Part shown: positions 7,958-16,257 of the stretch, piece after piece
How the letters are laid out: every line of letters begins with the position of its first letter
How positions within the stretch are numbered: position 1 is the first letter of the stretch
Assembly (NCBI GenBank): GCA_017628775.1
Contig: JAGBYN010000074.1
Coordinates: 1 to 29,226 of the forward strand
Source of the DNA: Bacteroidaceae bacterium
GTDB lineage: Bacteria > Bacteroidota > Bacteroidia > Bacteroidales > Bacteroidaceae
DNA length: 29,226 bases
Direction: 5' to 3'
Position numbers and translations under genes: made by a program
Notes under the pieces: model-generated
Told to the model about the DNA's origin: nothing
Databases searched by the model: none
The model's input: only the letters and a program-made list of their open reading frames with translations

Positions 7958-9913
7958 TTATCTAACTATAACCTTTTCCTTTCCAACGATATAAACACCA
8001 GACGCTTGGTTTTTAATGGTGCGGAGCTTACGTCCGTCAATAGTGTAGATGTTCTGGTGCGTTTCTGATTCCACCTTGGTTATTCCTGTGGGATCTTCCA
8101 CCTGAAGGATGGCATCTACAATGAATCCGCCATTGGCGATAATGCCGTTGCTGCCAGTAGGTGTACCATCTGCAGCCAATTGTCCGCCTGGGTCCACACT
8201 GTTCCAGTCCACTTTGAAGCGGATGCGATAGGTGCCAGGTGTTTCGGGTGCGTTGAAGGGTGGACAATCCATCGTGTTGCGTGCACTGCCCGATAAGGCC
8301 GTGCCTGCTGAATTAAATCCACTTTCAGCATTGTCAAAACTACCCGAATAGAAACTAAAGGTCTTCACTTCAGTGTCGCTTTGCTTGACATCGCCTTCTT
8401 TGTAGGAGAACATCGCGTCGTTGTTTTCGTCAATAAACACGTAGCCATGCATCCATGCGCCAGAGTAACCAAACTCAGCTTTCAGTTCATCGCCTGGTTG
8501 GCAATGGAAGTATTGCTCGGCTTTGCGGGTTTGGTTTTTATACACCTTATTGCCGCTGAGGTTGATGGTTTGCTTGTCTTTGCCAGTGACTGTTAACGAA
8601 ACGCTGTTCAGGCTTCGGTCTGTTCGTGTGGCAGCAGTGTTCTTGGGGAAGTTTACGGGATAGGTACCATCATCTTCTTCATTGACTTCACCTTCGGTTG
8701 TAGCAAAAACAGCGACGAGGTTTTTGTTTTCAGTCATCGTGGTGGTATAAGCCGCTTTTGAAGAGATTAAGGTTCTGCCTTGGCGCCAGCCGTGGAAGAA
8801 AAAGCCTTCCTTCACTTCAGCCACAACTGTGACTTCTGTGTCAAAATCAACGTTCACCTCTGTGCCTTCCATGTTCTCAATCTTTACGGTGCCTCGTGTG
8901 TCGTCATTGCTTGCCACGCTCAGCACGCGTCCCGTTTGTTGAGCACCAATACTTATGGGCAGGTCGTAAATGGTGCCGTAAAAGTCCGCATTAGGTGTTT
9001 CGGCGCCACTTTGATCCACGCGTATGCGGAAGCGACCTTTTTGGTAGGGGACTGCAGGGATGGTAAACTTTGCTTCGAGTTGTTCGGCCACTTCTGGTTT
9101 GGCACTTTGCTCAAAAACACCATCGCCGTTAAAATCAGCCCAAATCGTTACTGTGAGTCCTTCTACATCAGCACCAATCAAGTTTGCACTAAGTGTGATC
9201 TCACTTCCGGGCATCAGCACGGCACGTTCCAGGGTGTAGATCGTGTAGCGTCCTGTGGTTGTGGGTTTATAGTTTAGCTCTGTCAAAGCGCCCTCGCCGG
9301 TGATGTTTATTTGGCTCAATCGTGTATTTGCTGAATACGTACCACAAGGGATGCGGTAAGCCGCAATAGAAGGGCATACATCGCTGTCCTCTACATCAGG
9401 TTCAGCAGGGCCTTCGGGCGAGTAATCCACTTCGGTGATGTTCCAATAAGAGTTGCCACGTCCTGTTTTAATGTAGTACGCCACCACACCGCTGGTACCC
9501 TTGTTAAGGCCGAGTGTCGCATCTTCATTATAGTTGATGGTGCCTTGGTCGTTAGAGGCCAGGAAGTAAGTTGTGCCCGAACCTGTTGTGCCAGCGCCTG
9601 TGCTGATGATGTATTCCACAGGGTCGTTGCCTAAAGCCACCAGTGTGCTCACGGTAATATTTGTGCTTTGCATGTAGGTGTTTGTGGCTACATTCTTGAT
9701 GTAATAGCAGTCGGCATTTCCTGTCGGAATAAATTACCATACATAGCAACCATCGTTGTCCTTCTTACTACCTATTTGCATCTGAAGGTTAGAGGCGTAG
9801 ATGTAAGAACCACTTTCTCCATTTCGATTAATGGTATAGTATTTATCTTGTTAAAAAGCCCAAACCTGGAAGGTCATTAAGAAGGCTAAGAACAATAGAC
9901 CTATTTTTCTCAT
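7958..9913 (-). pseudogene. Secreted multidomain protein with Bacteroidales C-terminal tail, interrupted by two in-frame TAA codons
   Basis: The intact reading frame downstream starts at 9673, but the real gene begins at the ATG at 9913-9911. That ATG opens a clear signal peptide, MRKIGLLFLAFLMTFQVWA. The same frame then meets TAA at 9853-9851 and again at 9736-9734. Between and after the stops it encodes a lectin-like N-terminal segment (DKYYTINRNGESGSYIYASN, FIPTGNADCYYIKNVATNTY). The product would otherwise be about 650 residues. After the N-terminal region come a GEVED-like adhesion domain (VTIWADFNGDGVFEQ, RFRIRVDQSG), an InlB B-repeat-like segment (GTVKIENMEG, FFHGWRQG), a second GEVED-like domain (GYVFIDENNDAMFS, RIRFKVDWNSVDPGG) and a tail IYTIDGRKL-x-GVYIVGKEKVIV of the Prevotella type. 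No catalytic domain is recognised. It follows the sulfatase gene and probably served as a glycan-binding surface protein. Confidence 0.85.
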
Positions 9914-9975
9914 AATAGTAGATTGATTCGTTTATGTTGAATGTCGCAGTGAGATTTTTTGACTTTTACTTGACA

Positions 9976-11586
9976 CTATCTTCTGCTGGTTTCGCCAGGC
10001 ATGGTCACTGTGAAAAGGTCGCTCTTCGTGTGCTCTTCATTGATGATCTTCACCATCTGCTCAACGATTTGTGGGTTTTGAGCAGCGATGTCGTTGTCCT
10101 CGTGAATATCTACAGAAAGGTCGTATAAATATTTATTGCCATTCTTCACAATCAACTTCCAGTTGCCCATGCGCAGCGCCATCATGTTTGTTTCGTGGAA
10201 CTCCCAGTAAAGGAACTCGTGCTTTTCTTGCTGGGCATTGTTGCCACGGAGCGTTTCGTTGAATGAAATACCATCAAAGTATTGAGCCGTGGTGCTTGCC
10301 TTGCGGCTGTAAGCATCGCCATTCAATCCGGCATAGTCAAGCAATGTGGGCATCAGGTCGTAGAACGCCAATTGGTGGTCGTTGGTAACACCTGCTGGAA
10401 CGCCAGGTCCCTTGGCGATGAAAGGCACGCGAATACCACCTTCGTGGGTAGAGCGCTTTGTGCCCTTGAGGAGGCCATCGCGATTAAACCATGCAGGGTC
10501 TGCACCGCCCTCTTCGTGAGGACCGTTGTCCGATGTGAAGATTACCAGCGTATTGTCTGCCAAACCCTTTTCCTCGAGTTTCTTGAAGATCTCGCCCACC
10601 TGTGCATCAAGGCGTGTCACCATGGCAGCAAATTGAGCATGTCGGTTGTCGTTCTTGTAATACCACGAACTGAAAGCGCCGCCAAAGCCACTGTCGTCGC
10701 ATTGGAAGGCTTGGATGTACTTTTGCAAGATGCTGTCGTTGGGTTGCCACAATTCCGCATGAGGCAAGGTGTAGGTAAAGATGCCCAAGAAAGGTTGGTC
10801 GTCGCTTTGACGGTCTAACCAATCCAAAGCATATTGATGGATGAGGTCGGCGGTGTATTGAGAACGGTTTTCATAGTCCGGATGACCTGAAGAAACGTCC
10901 TTGTGCTTGATATTTTCTTCAAGTACATCCACAACGATGTGCTTGTCGCCATACTTCTCAGGGTCATAACGGTTGAGGAAGTTGGGGTAGTACGTGTGGG
11001 CCTGGAATTGACAAATCGGACCATAGTAGCAGTCGATGCCGCGTTTGTTGGGCAATGATGACGAACTGCTGGTGCTCCAGGCGTTGGTGTCGGTATTGCC
11101 ATCCTTGTCCACCTTGTAGGTGTCGGGGTAGTCTAAGTTGTAGTAGCCACCAGCCCATTTGCCAAACATACCTGTGGTGTAACCCGCTTCCTTAAACAAT
11201 TCAGGAATGATCTTATGCGTGTTTTTATAAGGCTCCTGTCCGATAACCTCATAGTCAGAGTTGTTGCCAAACATATTGGCTTGCAAACTGCTTTGCCAAT
11301 ACTCACGATTGCCGCGAACGTGTACGTGCCCCGTGTGTTGTCCAGTCATGAAACTCGCACGCGAAGGTGCACTTACTGGACTACCAGCGTAAGCCTGTGT
11401 GAAGCGCATTCCTTCTGCCGCCATACGGTCTAAGTTGGGCGTTGAAATCAATTGTTGGCCATAGCAACCCAAGTCACCATATCCCATGTCGTCGCACATG
11501 ATATAGATGATGTTGGGGCGTTCTTGTGCAAGTGCCAATGTGGGCAGTGCACTGGCTATCAGTAAAAGGGTACTTTTTCTGTTCAT
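9976..11586 (-). CDS. Secreted sulfatase, S1 family, serine type
   Basis: A periplasmic or surface sulfatase of about 536 residues. I chose the ATG at 11586 because it opens a good signal peptide, MNRKSTLLLIASALPTLALAQ; an in-frame upstream start would bury it. The metal-binding motif RPNIIYIMCDDMGYGDLGCYG is at about 23-43. The sulfatase signature S72-A-P-S-R76 followed by ASFMTG means serine would be converted to formylglycine by an anaerobic sulfatase-maturating enzyme, which is not in this window. Later motifs include GMFGKWAGG, FTSDNGPHEEGG and KGTKRSTHEGGIRVPFIAKGPG, all expected. Likely substrates are sulfated host or dietary glycans; the subfamily cannot be fixed by eye. It lies between an esterase-like gene and the broken lectin-like gene on the same strand, suggesting joint action. 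Confidence 0.95.
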   Translation of the reverse strand: MNRKSTLLLIASALPTLALAQERPNIIYIMCDDMGYGDLGCYGQQLISTPNLDRMAAEGMRFTQAYAGSPVSAPSRASFMTGQHTGHVHVRGNREYWQSSLQANMFGNNSDYEVIGQEPYKNTHKIIPELFKEAGYTTGMFGKWAGGYYNLDYPDTYKVDKDGNTDTNAWSTSSSSSLPNKRGIDCYYGPICQFQAHTYYPNFLNRYDPEKYGDKHIVVDVLEENIKHKDVSSGHPDYENRSQYTADLIHQYALDWLDRQSDDQPFLGIFTYTLPHAELWQPNDSILQKYIQAFQCDDSGFGGAFSSWYYKNDNRHAQFAAMVTRLDAQVGEIFKKLEEKGLADNTLVIFTSDNGPHEEGGADPAWFNRDGLLKGTKRSTHEGGIRVPFIAKGPGVPAGVTNDHQLAFYDLMPTLLDYAGLNGDAYSRKASTTAQYFDGISFNETLRGNNAQQEKHEFLYWEFHETNMMALRMGNWKLIVKNGNKYLYDLSVDIHEDNDIAAQNPQIVEQMVKIINEEHTKSDLFTVTMPGETSRR

Positions 11587-11654
11587 AAATATTATGGATG
11601 TTTTAAGGTTTATAAACTGTTGGTTGTTGTAAATTACAAACTGCAATCTGTTGA

Positions 11655-11687
11655 TAAAGATACGTTATTTTTTCTGATGTTTCCAAA
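11655..11687 (-). promoter_or_regulatory. Probable promoter for the sulfatase gene
   Basis: On the minus strand TTTG (11687-11684) and TATCTTTA (11662-11655) are 21 bases apart, one base off the TAnnTTTG consensus. It sits in the 146-base gap between the hydrolase stop and the sulfatase start. Confidence 0.45.
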
Positions 11688-11732
11688 GAAAGTGCGTAAA
11701 ATCGGTGTGTAAACCAATGTTGCTCTTTCTTG

Positions 11733-13463
11733 TTATTGATTAAAGCCTTTATGGGTTAAGAATTCCCAGATGCGCTCTAAAAAGGTGTAACTGCCAGTTT
11801 CGGGTGAAGCCGACTGCTGGAAACAATGTGGGCGGGTGGCTAAGGTGTGGAGTTCCGATTGTATGCCCATTTGTTGCATGCGTTCCCATGCCTTTACCGA
11901 GTTCATTGCTGCCCATCTGTCGGCATCACCATGCAGGAAGAGCATGGGGGCGGTGTTGAGGTCGAATGAAAATTCGGGGGTGATGATGGCGCTTTCGTCA
12001 TTGCCCCCTGTGGTGTTGTGATGGTCCTCGCCATCCGTGAGTACGTAGGCTGGATAAAGTGCGATTCCCCATTGCACATGGCAGGGCATTTTGTCGATGT
12101 TGTCTATGGGCCAATACGCTTGATGTTTTGATGAGGTCACCCCCATTAGAGTCAGATGTCCACCTGCAGAACCGCCCATGATGCCTATTCTGTTGGGGTC
12201 TAAACCGTGGAATAGAGCTTCCTGGCGCACCAACCGAATGGCCCGTTGTAGGTCCTGCCATGCTGTGGTGTGCTTGCTAAGTCCGTCGAGGGGTCTTGGG
12301 GTTCGGTATCTTAATGTAACAACGGTCATGCCCTTTTCATTCAGGTAGCGGCGAATGGGGACAACTTCAAAACCATCGGTGGTGTTGGTCTTATAAGCTC
12401 CGCCCGAGCATATGATTTGAATGGCCTTTGTCTTGAGTTCTTTGGGGAAGTGCCATTCAATATAGGGTTTGCATTGATGGGGTTGGAAGTTGGGTGTTTG
12501 TCCTTCTGGCCAAAGATCCTTTTTGATGTAATTGCCTCGGCTGTTGTTGTCTGCAAAACGGTCTATGATTTTCTCTTCACGTGCCAGTGGCATGATGAAT
12601 CCCATTTGGTGCATAAACTCAATGCCTCGTTCCAGGCCCCACGCACCATGTCCTTTGTCGGGGAAGAGGTGAAGTTCTGCCGGAATATTTCTGCGTCGTA
12701 GCTCTCGATACACTAAAGTCGAGGTGTAGGGCGAATAGATATCTTGCCCGCCATGATGCAAACTCATTGGTGGTGTGCGTTCGTCAAATTGAAATACCTG
12801 ACTTAAATGCACGTCTGTTCCGTAGCCTTGCCGTGTGGATGGCGTACCGAGTTCTGCATCTGTTGTGCCGTAAGCTGGTGCATGGATAATCCCCCAATTG
12901 ATGTGGCAGGAAATACTGTCGATTGTGTCAATGGGGGCGTAGGTTTGTGTTTGCGAACTTGTGCCCATAAGCAAACCTAAGTGCCCACCTGCCGACATGG
13001 CAACAACGCCAATCTTTTCAGCGTCAAATCCTCTTTTACGGGCTTCGTGGCGCACTAAGCGCACTGCACGTTGGGCATCAACCCATGCCGATTGATAGAT
13101 TGGGAGATCTTTGGGGCGCGGTGTGCGGTAAACAAAATTGACGCATTGAAACCCAAGCTCCGTAAACACTTTGCGCCATTGTTTGATCAACCCAACATCG
13201 CAGCAATTTTCATAACTGCCTCCAGAGATGAGAATCATACATCCTCCGTTTTGCTGATTTGCGTTGGGGGCAGCAAACCATTCCAGATATGGGATTTTAT
13301 GCTCTTCGGGGTTGAAATCTTTGCGTTTCACCTCGTCGGTCATGGCTGCAATCTGATGGGGCTGTTTCAAGGGCATCTTCCCTTCTGGCCATATGTTTTG
13401 TCGTTCTTGTGCATAGAGTTCCACCGAGGTTAATAGCCAAAAAAGTAGAAATAGTTTTTTCAT
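11733..13463 (-). CDS. Secreted protein with two tandem alpha/beta-hydrolase (esterase) domains
   Basis: A 576-residue protein with signal peptide MKKLFLLFWLLTSVELYAQ. It contains two homologous esterase/lipase-type domains in one chain. Each opens with a WPEG-x-P-x-QPHQ strand (about residues 25-37 and 318-330), then has a GG-x-Y oxyanion-like turn and YRTPRP. Domain 1 has nucleophile Ser157 in MSAGGH, Asp241 in GGQD and His272 in GHGAWG. Domain 2 has Ser432 in GGSAGGHLTL, Asp513 or Asp515 in HGDADRW and His546 in RPHCF. The first elbow is A-x-S-A-G instead of G-x-S-A-G; otherwise both triads look complete. The family includes acetyl-xylan and feruloyl-type carbohydrate esterases. With the neighbouring sulfatase it may strip acetyl or other esters from a decorated glycan; that pairing is inference. 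Confidence 0.92.
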   Translation of the reverse strand: MKKLFLLFWLLTSVELYAQERQNIWPEGKMPLKQPHQIAAMTDEVKRKDFNPEEHKIPYLEWFAAPNANQQNGGCMILISGGSYENCCDVGLIKQWRKVFTELGFQCVNFVYRTPRPKDLPIYQSAWVDAQRAVRLVRHEARKRGFDAEKIGVVAMSAGGHLGLLMGTSSQTQTYAPIDTIDSISCHINWGIIHAPAYGTTDAELGTPSTRQGYGTDVHLSQVFQFDERTPPMSLHHGGQDIYSPYTSTLVYRELRRRNIPAELHLFPDKGHGAWGLERGIEFMHQMGFIMPLAREEKIIDRFADNNSRGNYIKKDLWPEGQTPNFQPHQCKPYIEWHFPKELKTKAIQIICSGGAYKTNTTDGFEVVPIRRYLNEKGMTVVTLRYRTPRPLDGLSKHTTAWQDLQRAIRLVRQEALFHGLDPNRIGIMGGSAGGHLTLMGVTSSKHQAYWPIDNIDKMPCHVQWGIALYPAYVLTDGEDHHNTTGGNDESAIITPEFSFDLNTAPMLFLHGDADRWAAMNSVKAWERMQQMGIQSELHTLATRPHCFQQSASPETGSYTFLERIWEFLTHKGFNQ

Positions 13464-13580
13464 GGGATAGGTTTTGGTATTTCTTGACCAAATTACGAAG
13501 AAAATGGTAATACCTCCATATTTTAAGGCCTAAAAAATGAGATGTTTTTTCATTTAGTGTTGGTTCTGCTTAGAGTAAAC

Positions 13581-13613
13581 CTTGACGTTTGGTTCGTTTT
13601 TTTTGTAACTTTG
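13581..13613 (+). promoter_or_regulatory. Probable promoter of the membrane protein / nuclease cassette
   Basis: TAACTTTG at 13606-13613 matches the -7 consensus exactly. A possible -33 element is CTTG at 13581-13584, 21 bases upstream; the better-matching TTTG at 13588-13591 is only 14 bases away. Transcription would start near 13620, about 20 bases before the ATG at 13641. The cassette therefore appears to have its own promoter in the divergent gap 13464-13640. Confidence 0.6.
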
Positions 13614-13640
13614 CATAGCAAACCATTAAATTCTTATGAG

Positions 13641-14375
13641 ATGAGAATGCAAAAGAACTTCTACGGTCTTTACGTTTTGTTGTTTGTTGCTTTCTTACAA
13701 ACGTCAGCTTTCGCTAGCAACATGCGTGATGCATTCACCGATAGTATTATTGCAAAAACAGAAAATTACATTGTTGAGCGGGTGGAGGAGGCTGTTGATG
13801 ACCGATATGGATTTAGCAGCATTTTCAGGGTGCTATGGGATGTGCCTTTTTCCAGCGATGAGGCCAGGAAGGCGCGTTGGAAAGCGCATTTTGAAGAATT
13901 TGGCATTTCCAAAGACAGCATAACGCGTTTCGTGAACGAACAGATCATGGGCTTCAATGCCATGGTGCCGCAAAAGGAAAAGAAAATAACATCCGAGTAT
14001 ATTGAATTGTGGATGATGGACCCTTTGACTAAAGTAAATGTTCCCGATCTGAACCCTATTGATGAAGCTTCGTTTGATTTGATTATTAAGCGTGATCGCT
14101 ATGAGTTGATTGCTTTAGTGGTGGCCTTTCCTTTAGAAATTATGGTCATCGCCATTGTTTGCGGTTTTATCGGTGCCATCATCGGCATTATTGATCTGCG
14201 TTCTGAAAAGATAGAAAATCTGTTGGTGCAATGCGTTTGTGTGCTCGCAACATTTGTCGTGGCCTTCTATTTGGCGATTTATTTTTTAGTGCCCATAGAA
14301 GTGGAAATCACCAACAGCATTACAGAAAATATGTTCCGTCAAATCTCTAATATGAATATCTTTGAGCAATTATGA
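13641..14375 (+). CDS. Membrane protein coupled to the nuclease lipoprotein gene
   Basis: I do not recognise a family. The ATG at 13641 (or 13647) opens a signal-like hydrophobic segment (QKNFYGLYVLLFVAFLQTSA). A frame upstream of it reads into the promoter and is not real. Numbering from 13647, a ~125-residue, mostly helical and charged extracytoplasmic region follows. After it come a long hydrophobic stretch at about 153-183, which may be one long or two short helices, and a further helix at about 191-216, then a short polar C-terminus. The stop codon overlaps the next gene's start by four bases (ATGA at 14372-14375), so the two are translationally coupled. By context it could be an immunity protein, a partner for export, or a structural companion of the nuclease lipoprotein; none of these is shown. 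Confidence 0.85.
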   Translation: MRMQKNFYGLYVLLFVAFLQTSAFASNMRDAFTDSIIAKTENYIVERVEEAVDDRYGFSSIFRVLWDVPFSSDEARKARWKAHFEEFGISKDSITRFVNEQIMGFNAMVPQKEKKITSEYIELWMMDPLTKVNVPDLNPIDEASFDLIIKRDRYELIALVVAFPLEIMVIAIVCGFIGAIIGIIDLRSEKIENLLVQCVCVLATFVVAFYLAIYFLVPIEVEITNSITENMFRQISNMNIFEQL

Positions 14376-15013
14376 AACAACTTATTGTATTACTTCTTGC
14401 TTTATCATGTCTGTCGTGTGGTAATAGTGTGAAGAAAACTGCACAAAACGTAACCAAGATTGTTGCATCCAATACGGCTAAGCAAACTGTTAAGCAAACC
14501 ACGAAAGCGTCTATTAAAAAGTACAGCAAGCAAGTTGTGAAGAGTATGACGAAAGAGGAACTCAATGTTTTTAAAATGGCCAATTACCGAGAAACGGCAT
14601 GGGCCATCAATGGCAAAACAAAACCTATTCTCGTATCTCCTAAATTTGATCCTCATTTAACCATTTCAAGAAAATACACGGGTGATTTCGACCCTGTTCA
14701 GTTTCACAAGGGTAATCCACGTTATGTGAGAGATGGTATGGAAACCAACTTGGGACGCATGAAAAGAGGTAAGGCACCTTTGTTTCTCGACCCTAACAAT
14801 ACAAAACCTGAATACCACGGATACACTCCCTTTGAACTGCACCACGGCGGACAGAAGGCCGATCCAAAGTATTTCGCGCTTATGGCAGAAGAACATTCAA
14901 CGGCAACAAATATCCTCCACCCCAAAAAGGTGGGTAGCGAAATCAACCGTGCTGAGTTTAGCCAAAAAGAACGTGAACCATTGTATAAGGCATTGGCAGA
15001 AGTGATTGACTAA
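14372..15013 (+). CDS. Lipoprotein with HNH/Endo VII-type (LHH-like) nuclease domain, putative toxin
   Basis: A 213-residue protein with a lipoprotein signal (MKQLIVLLLALSCLSCGNS, lipidation at Cys16 likely, Cys13 possible). Residues 20-60 are a Lys/Thr/Ala-rich helix of the kind that precedes toxin domains in Bacteroidota polymorphic toxins. The C-terminal part carries GRMKRGKAP (128-136), then FELHHGGQK (154-162), E174-H175 and ILHP (181-184). This spacing fits the LHH family of HNH/Endo VII nucleases, where the paired histidines bind the metal and activate water. A nuclease on a lipid-anchored protein is unexpected unless it acts outside the producer: a toxin delivered to neighbours or an extracellular DNA-degrading enzyme. 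It is coupled to the membrane protein gene; no soluble immunity gene follows before the convergent gene. Family call by motif only. Confidence 0.78.
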   Translation: MKQLIVLLLALSCLSCGNSVKKTAQNVTKIVASNTAKQTVKQTTKASIKKYSKQVVKSMTKEELNVFKMANYRETAWAINGKTKPILVSPKFDPHLTISRKYTGDFDPVQFHKGNPRYVRDGMETNLGRMKRGKAPLFLDPNNTKPEYHGYTPFELHHGGQKADPKYFALMAEEHSTATNILHPKKVGSEINRAEFSQKEREPLYKALAEVID

Positions 15014-15056
15014 AGCATGTATGGTGGGCTGTGGATCCTCAAAAGGCTTTGTATTT

Positions 15057-15105
15057 AACGCAGTGTACCCCGAATGTCAAGTTGGCATTCGGGGTACACT
15101 GCGTT
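15057..15105. terminator. Long perfect hairpin between convergent genes
   Basis: Arms 15057-15076 and 15086-15105 are perfectly complementary over 20 bases around a nine-base loop. It lies 44 bases after the nuclease gene and 34 bases before the end of the convergent gene. Neither side has a strong U-tract (GCGTTTGGG on plus, GCGTTAAAT on minus), so termination is likely but not assured. Confidence 0.65.
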
Positions 15106-15138
15106 TGGGATTATTGATCTTGCGAGGCAATCAGCCGC

Positions 15139-16218
15139 TTATTCCTTGCGTAGCAAAATAACCTTGATGTAGTCTTTTATTCTAAAACCGTGATTGCCGG
15201 CGCCCCCTTGCGAGTCGTTGATGAGCAATAGGGTTTGCGTACCGTCGTTGAGCACCTGTCCCAGGCACATGCCCTCGTAGTTGGCAAGGTTATAAGCCAC
15301 CCCCGACAGGCGGGTCGTGAAATTCGCCACGAGTTTCTTGATCATAAAATCGTTGTGGTCAATCTCAGGCAGGGGAATATCGGGCGTGACGGGAATGCTT
15401 GTGGCAGGATTCACCTCAAACAACTTACATTCAACGTGCGAACTCATGTAATTGGGTGAGATGCGCACTTCGCGTTCCAACACGAACAAGCGTCCATCGG
15501 GTAAGGCGCAGATGGCTGGTACGCCAATGGTGTAGCTTCGTCCTCCGTCCTTGGCCTTACCGCGGTCCATGCGGTATGCATATTGTTTTTGGGGTTGCAG
15601 GTTCGTGTCGAAACTTTGCAGTCTCAATACGTTTTGTGCCTCCAGGGTTGAGGCTGTTGCTGCAGGACCATCAGATTTTAATGTCGCTTCGGTTGTGGTC
15701 CAAAATACGTTTCTGTGGGCGTCAAAGGTTAGGGCTTCAAATCCTAAATTACCGTAGATGTTATCTTTTTGAAAGAGGGTGGGTATGTTCAGGCTTCGTC
15801 CTGTTTTTTGACCTTCTAAAGTATATTCTTCAATGCTTTGTTGGTGTTCAGAGCAAATGAAGAGGGTGTTCGTGCTGGGCAGATAAGCCACATCTTCCAA
15901 ATCGCTTGTTGAGATATTCGCGGTGTCGGTGCTTACGGGTGTCACCCCTATTAAGGAATCTGTTTTGATGTATTCCACTTCGCCCGTTTTGTTGTTTTGC
16001 ATGATGGTGAAGAGGTAGAAACCATCCAATGGTTCTTTGTCGCTCACCACGGCGTAAGTGTTGTTGCCAATAGGCGTGATGCCGCTGTAGTTTGCGGCTT
16101 TGATGTTCCATTGATACATCCCTTTTTGTCGGAGCAGGTCCAATTTCTGTCCCCAGGTGCTTGTGGGGAAAAAGGAAGGGATACAACAAACGATGAGGGT
16201 TTTAATGAGTTTATGCAT
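15139..16218 (-). CDS. Secreted esterase-like phytase family protein
   Basis: A 359-residue exported protein (signal MHKLIKTLIVCCIPSFFPTSTWGQ). It carries the features of the phytase-like/esterase-like beta-propeller family (PF13449): NYSGITPIGNNTYAVVSDKE near residues 42-61, DLEDVAYLPSTNTLFICSEHQ, NLGFEALTFDAH, ICALPDGRLFVLERE and a late YEGMCLGQVLNDGTQTLLLINDSQ. The family probably hydrolyses phosphoester or other ester substrates outside the cytoplasm, but its physiological substrate is not established. The gene starts 39 bases after the NigD-like gene on the same strand, so it is probably the last gene of that unit. Confidence 0.88.
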   Translation of the reverse strand: MHKLIKTLIVCCIPSFFPTSTWGQKLDLLRQKGMYQWNIKAANYSGITPIGNNTYAVVSDKEPLDGFYLFTIMQNNKTGEVEYIKTDSLIGVTPVSTDTANISTSDLEDVAYLPSTNTLFICSEHQQSIEEYTLEGQKTGRSLNIPTLFQKDNIYGNLGFEALTFDAHRNVFWTTTEATLKSDGPAATASTLEAQNVLRLQSFDTNLQPQKQYAYRMDRGKAKDGGRSYTIGVPAICALPDGRLFVLEREVRISPNYMSSHVECKLFEVNPATSIPVTPDIPLPEIDHNDFMIKKLVANFTTRLSGVAYNLANYEGMCLGQVLNDGTQTLLLINDSQGGAGNHGFRIKDYIKVILLRKE

Positions 16219-16257
16219 AAGGATATGATGTTGTAAGGAGACAATGCTTCGTTTTGT

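Noticed and set aside
12417..12701. Open frame on the plus strand inside the double esterase gene
   Set aside because: It is antisense to a well-supported gene with intact catalytic motifs in both domains and has no recognisable features of its own.
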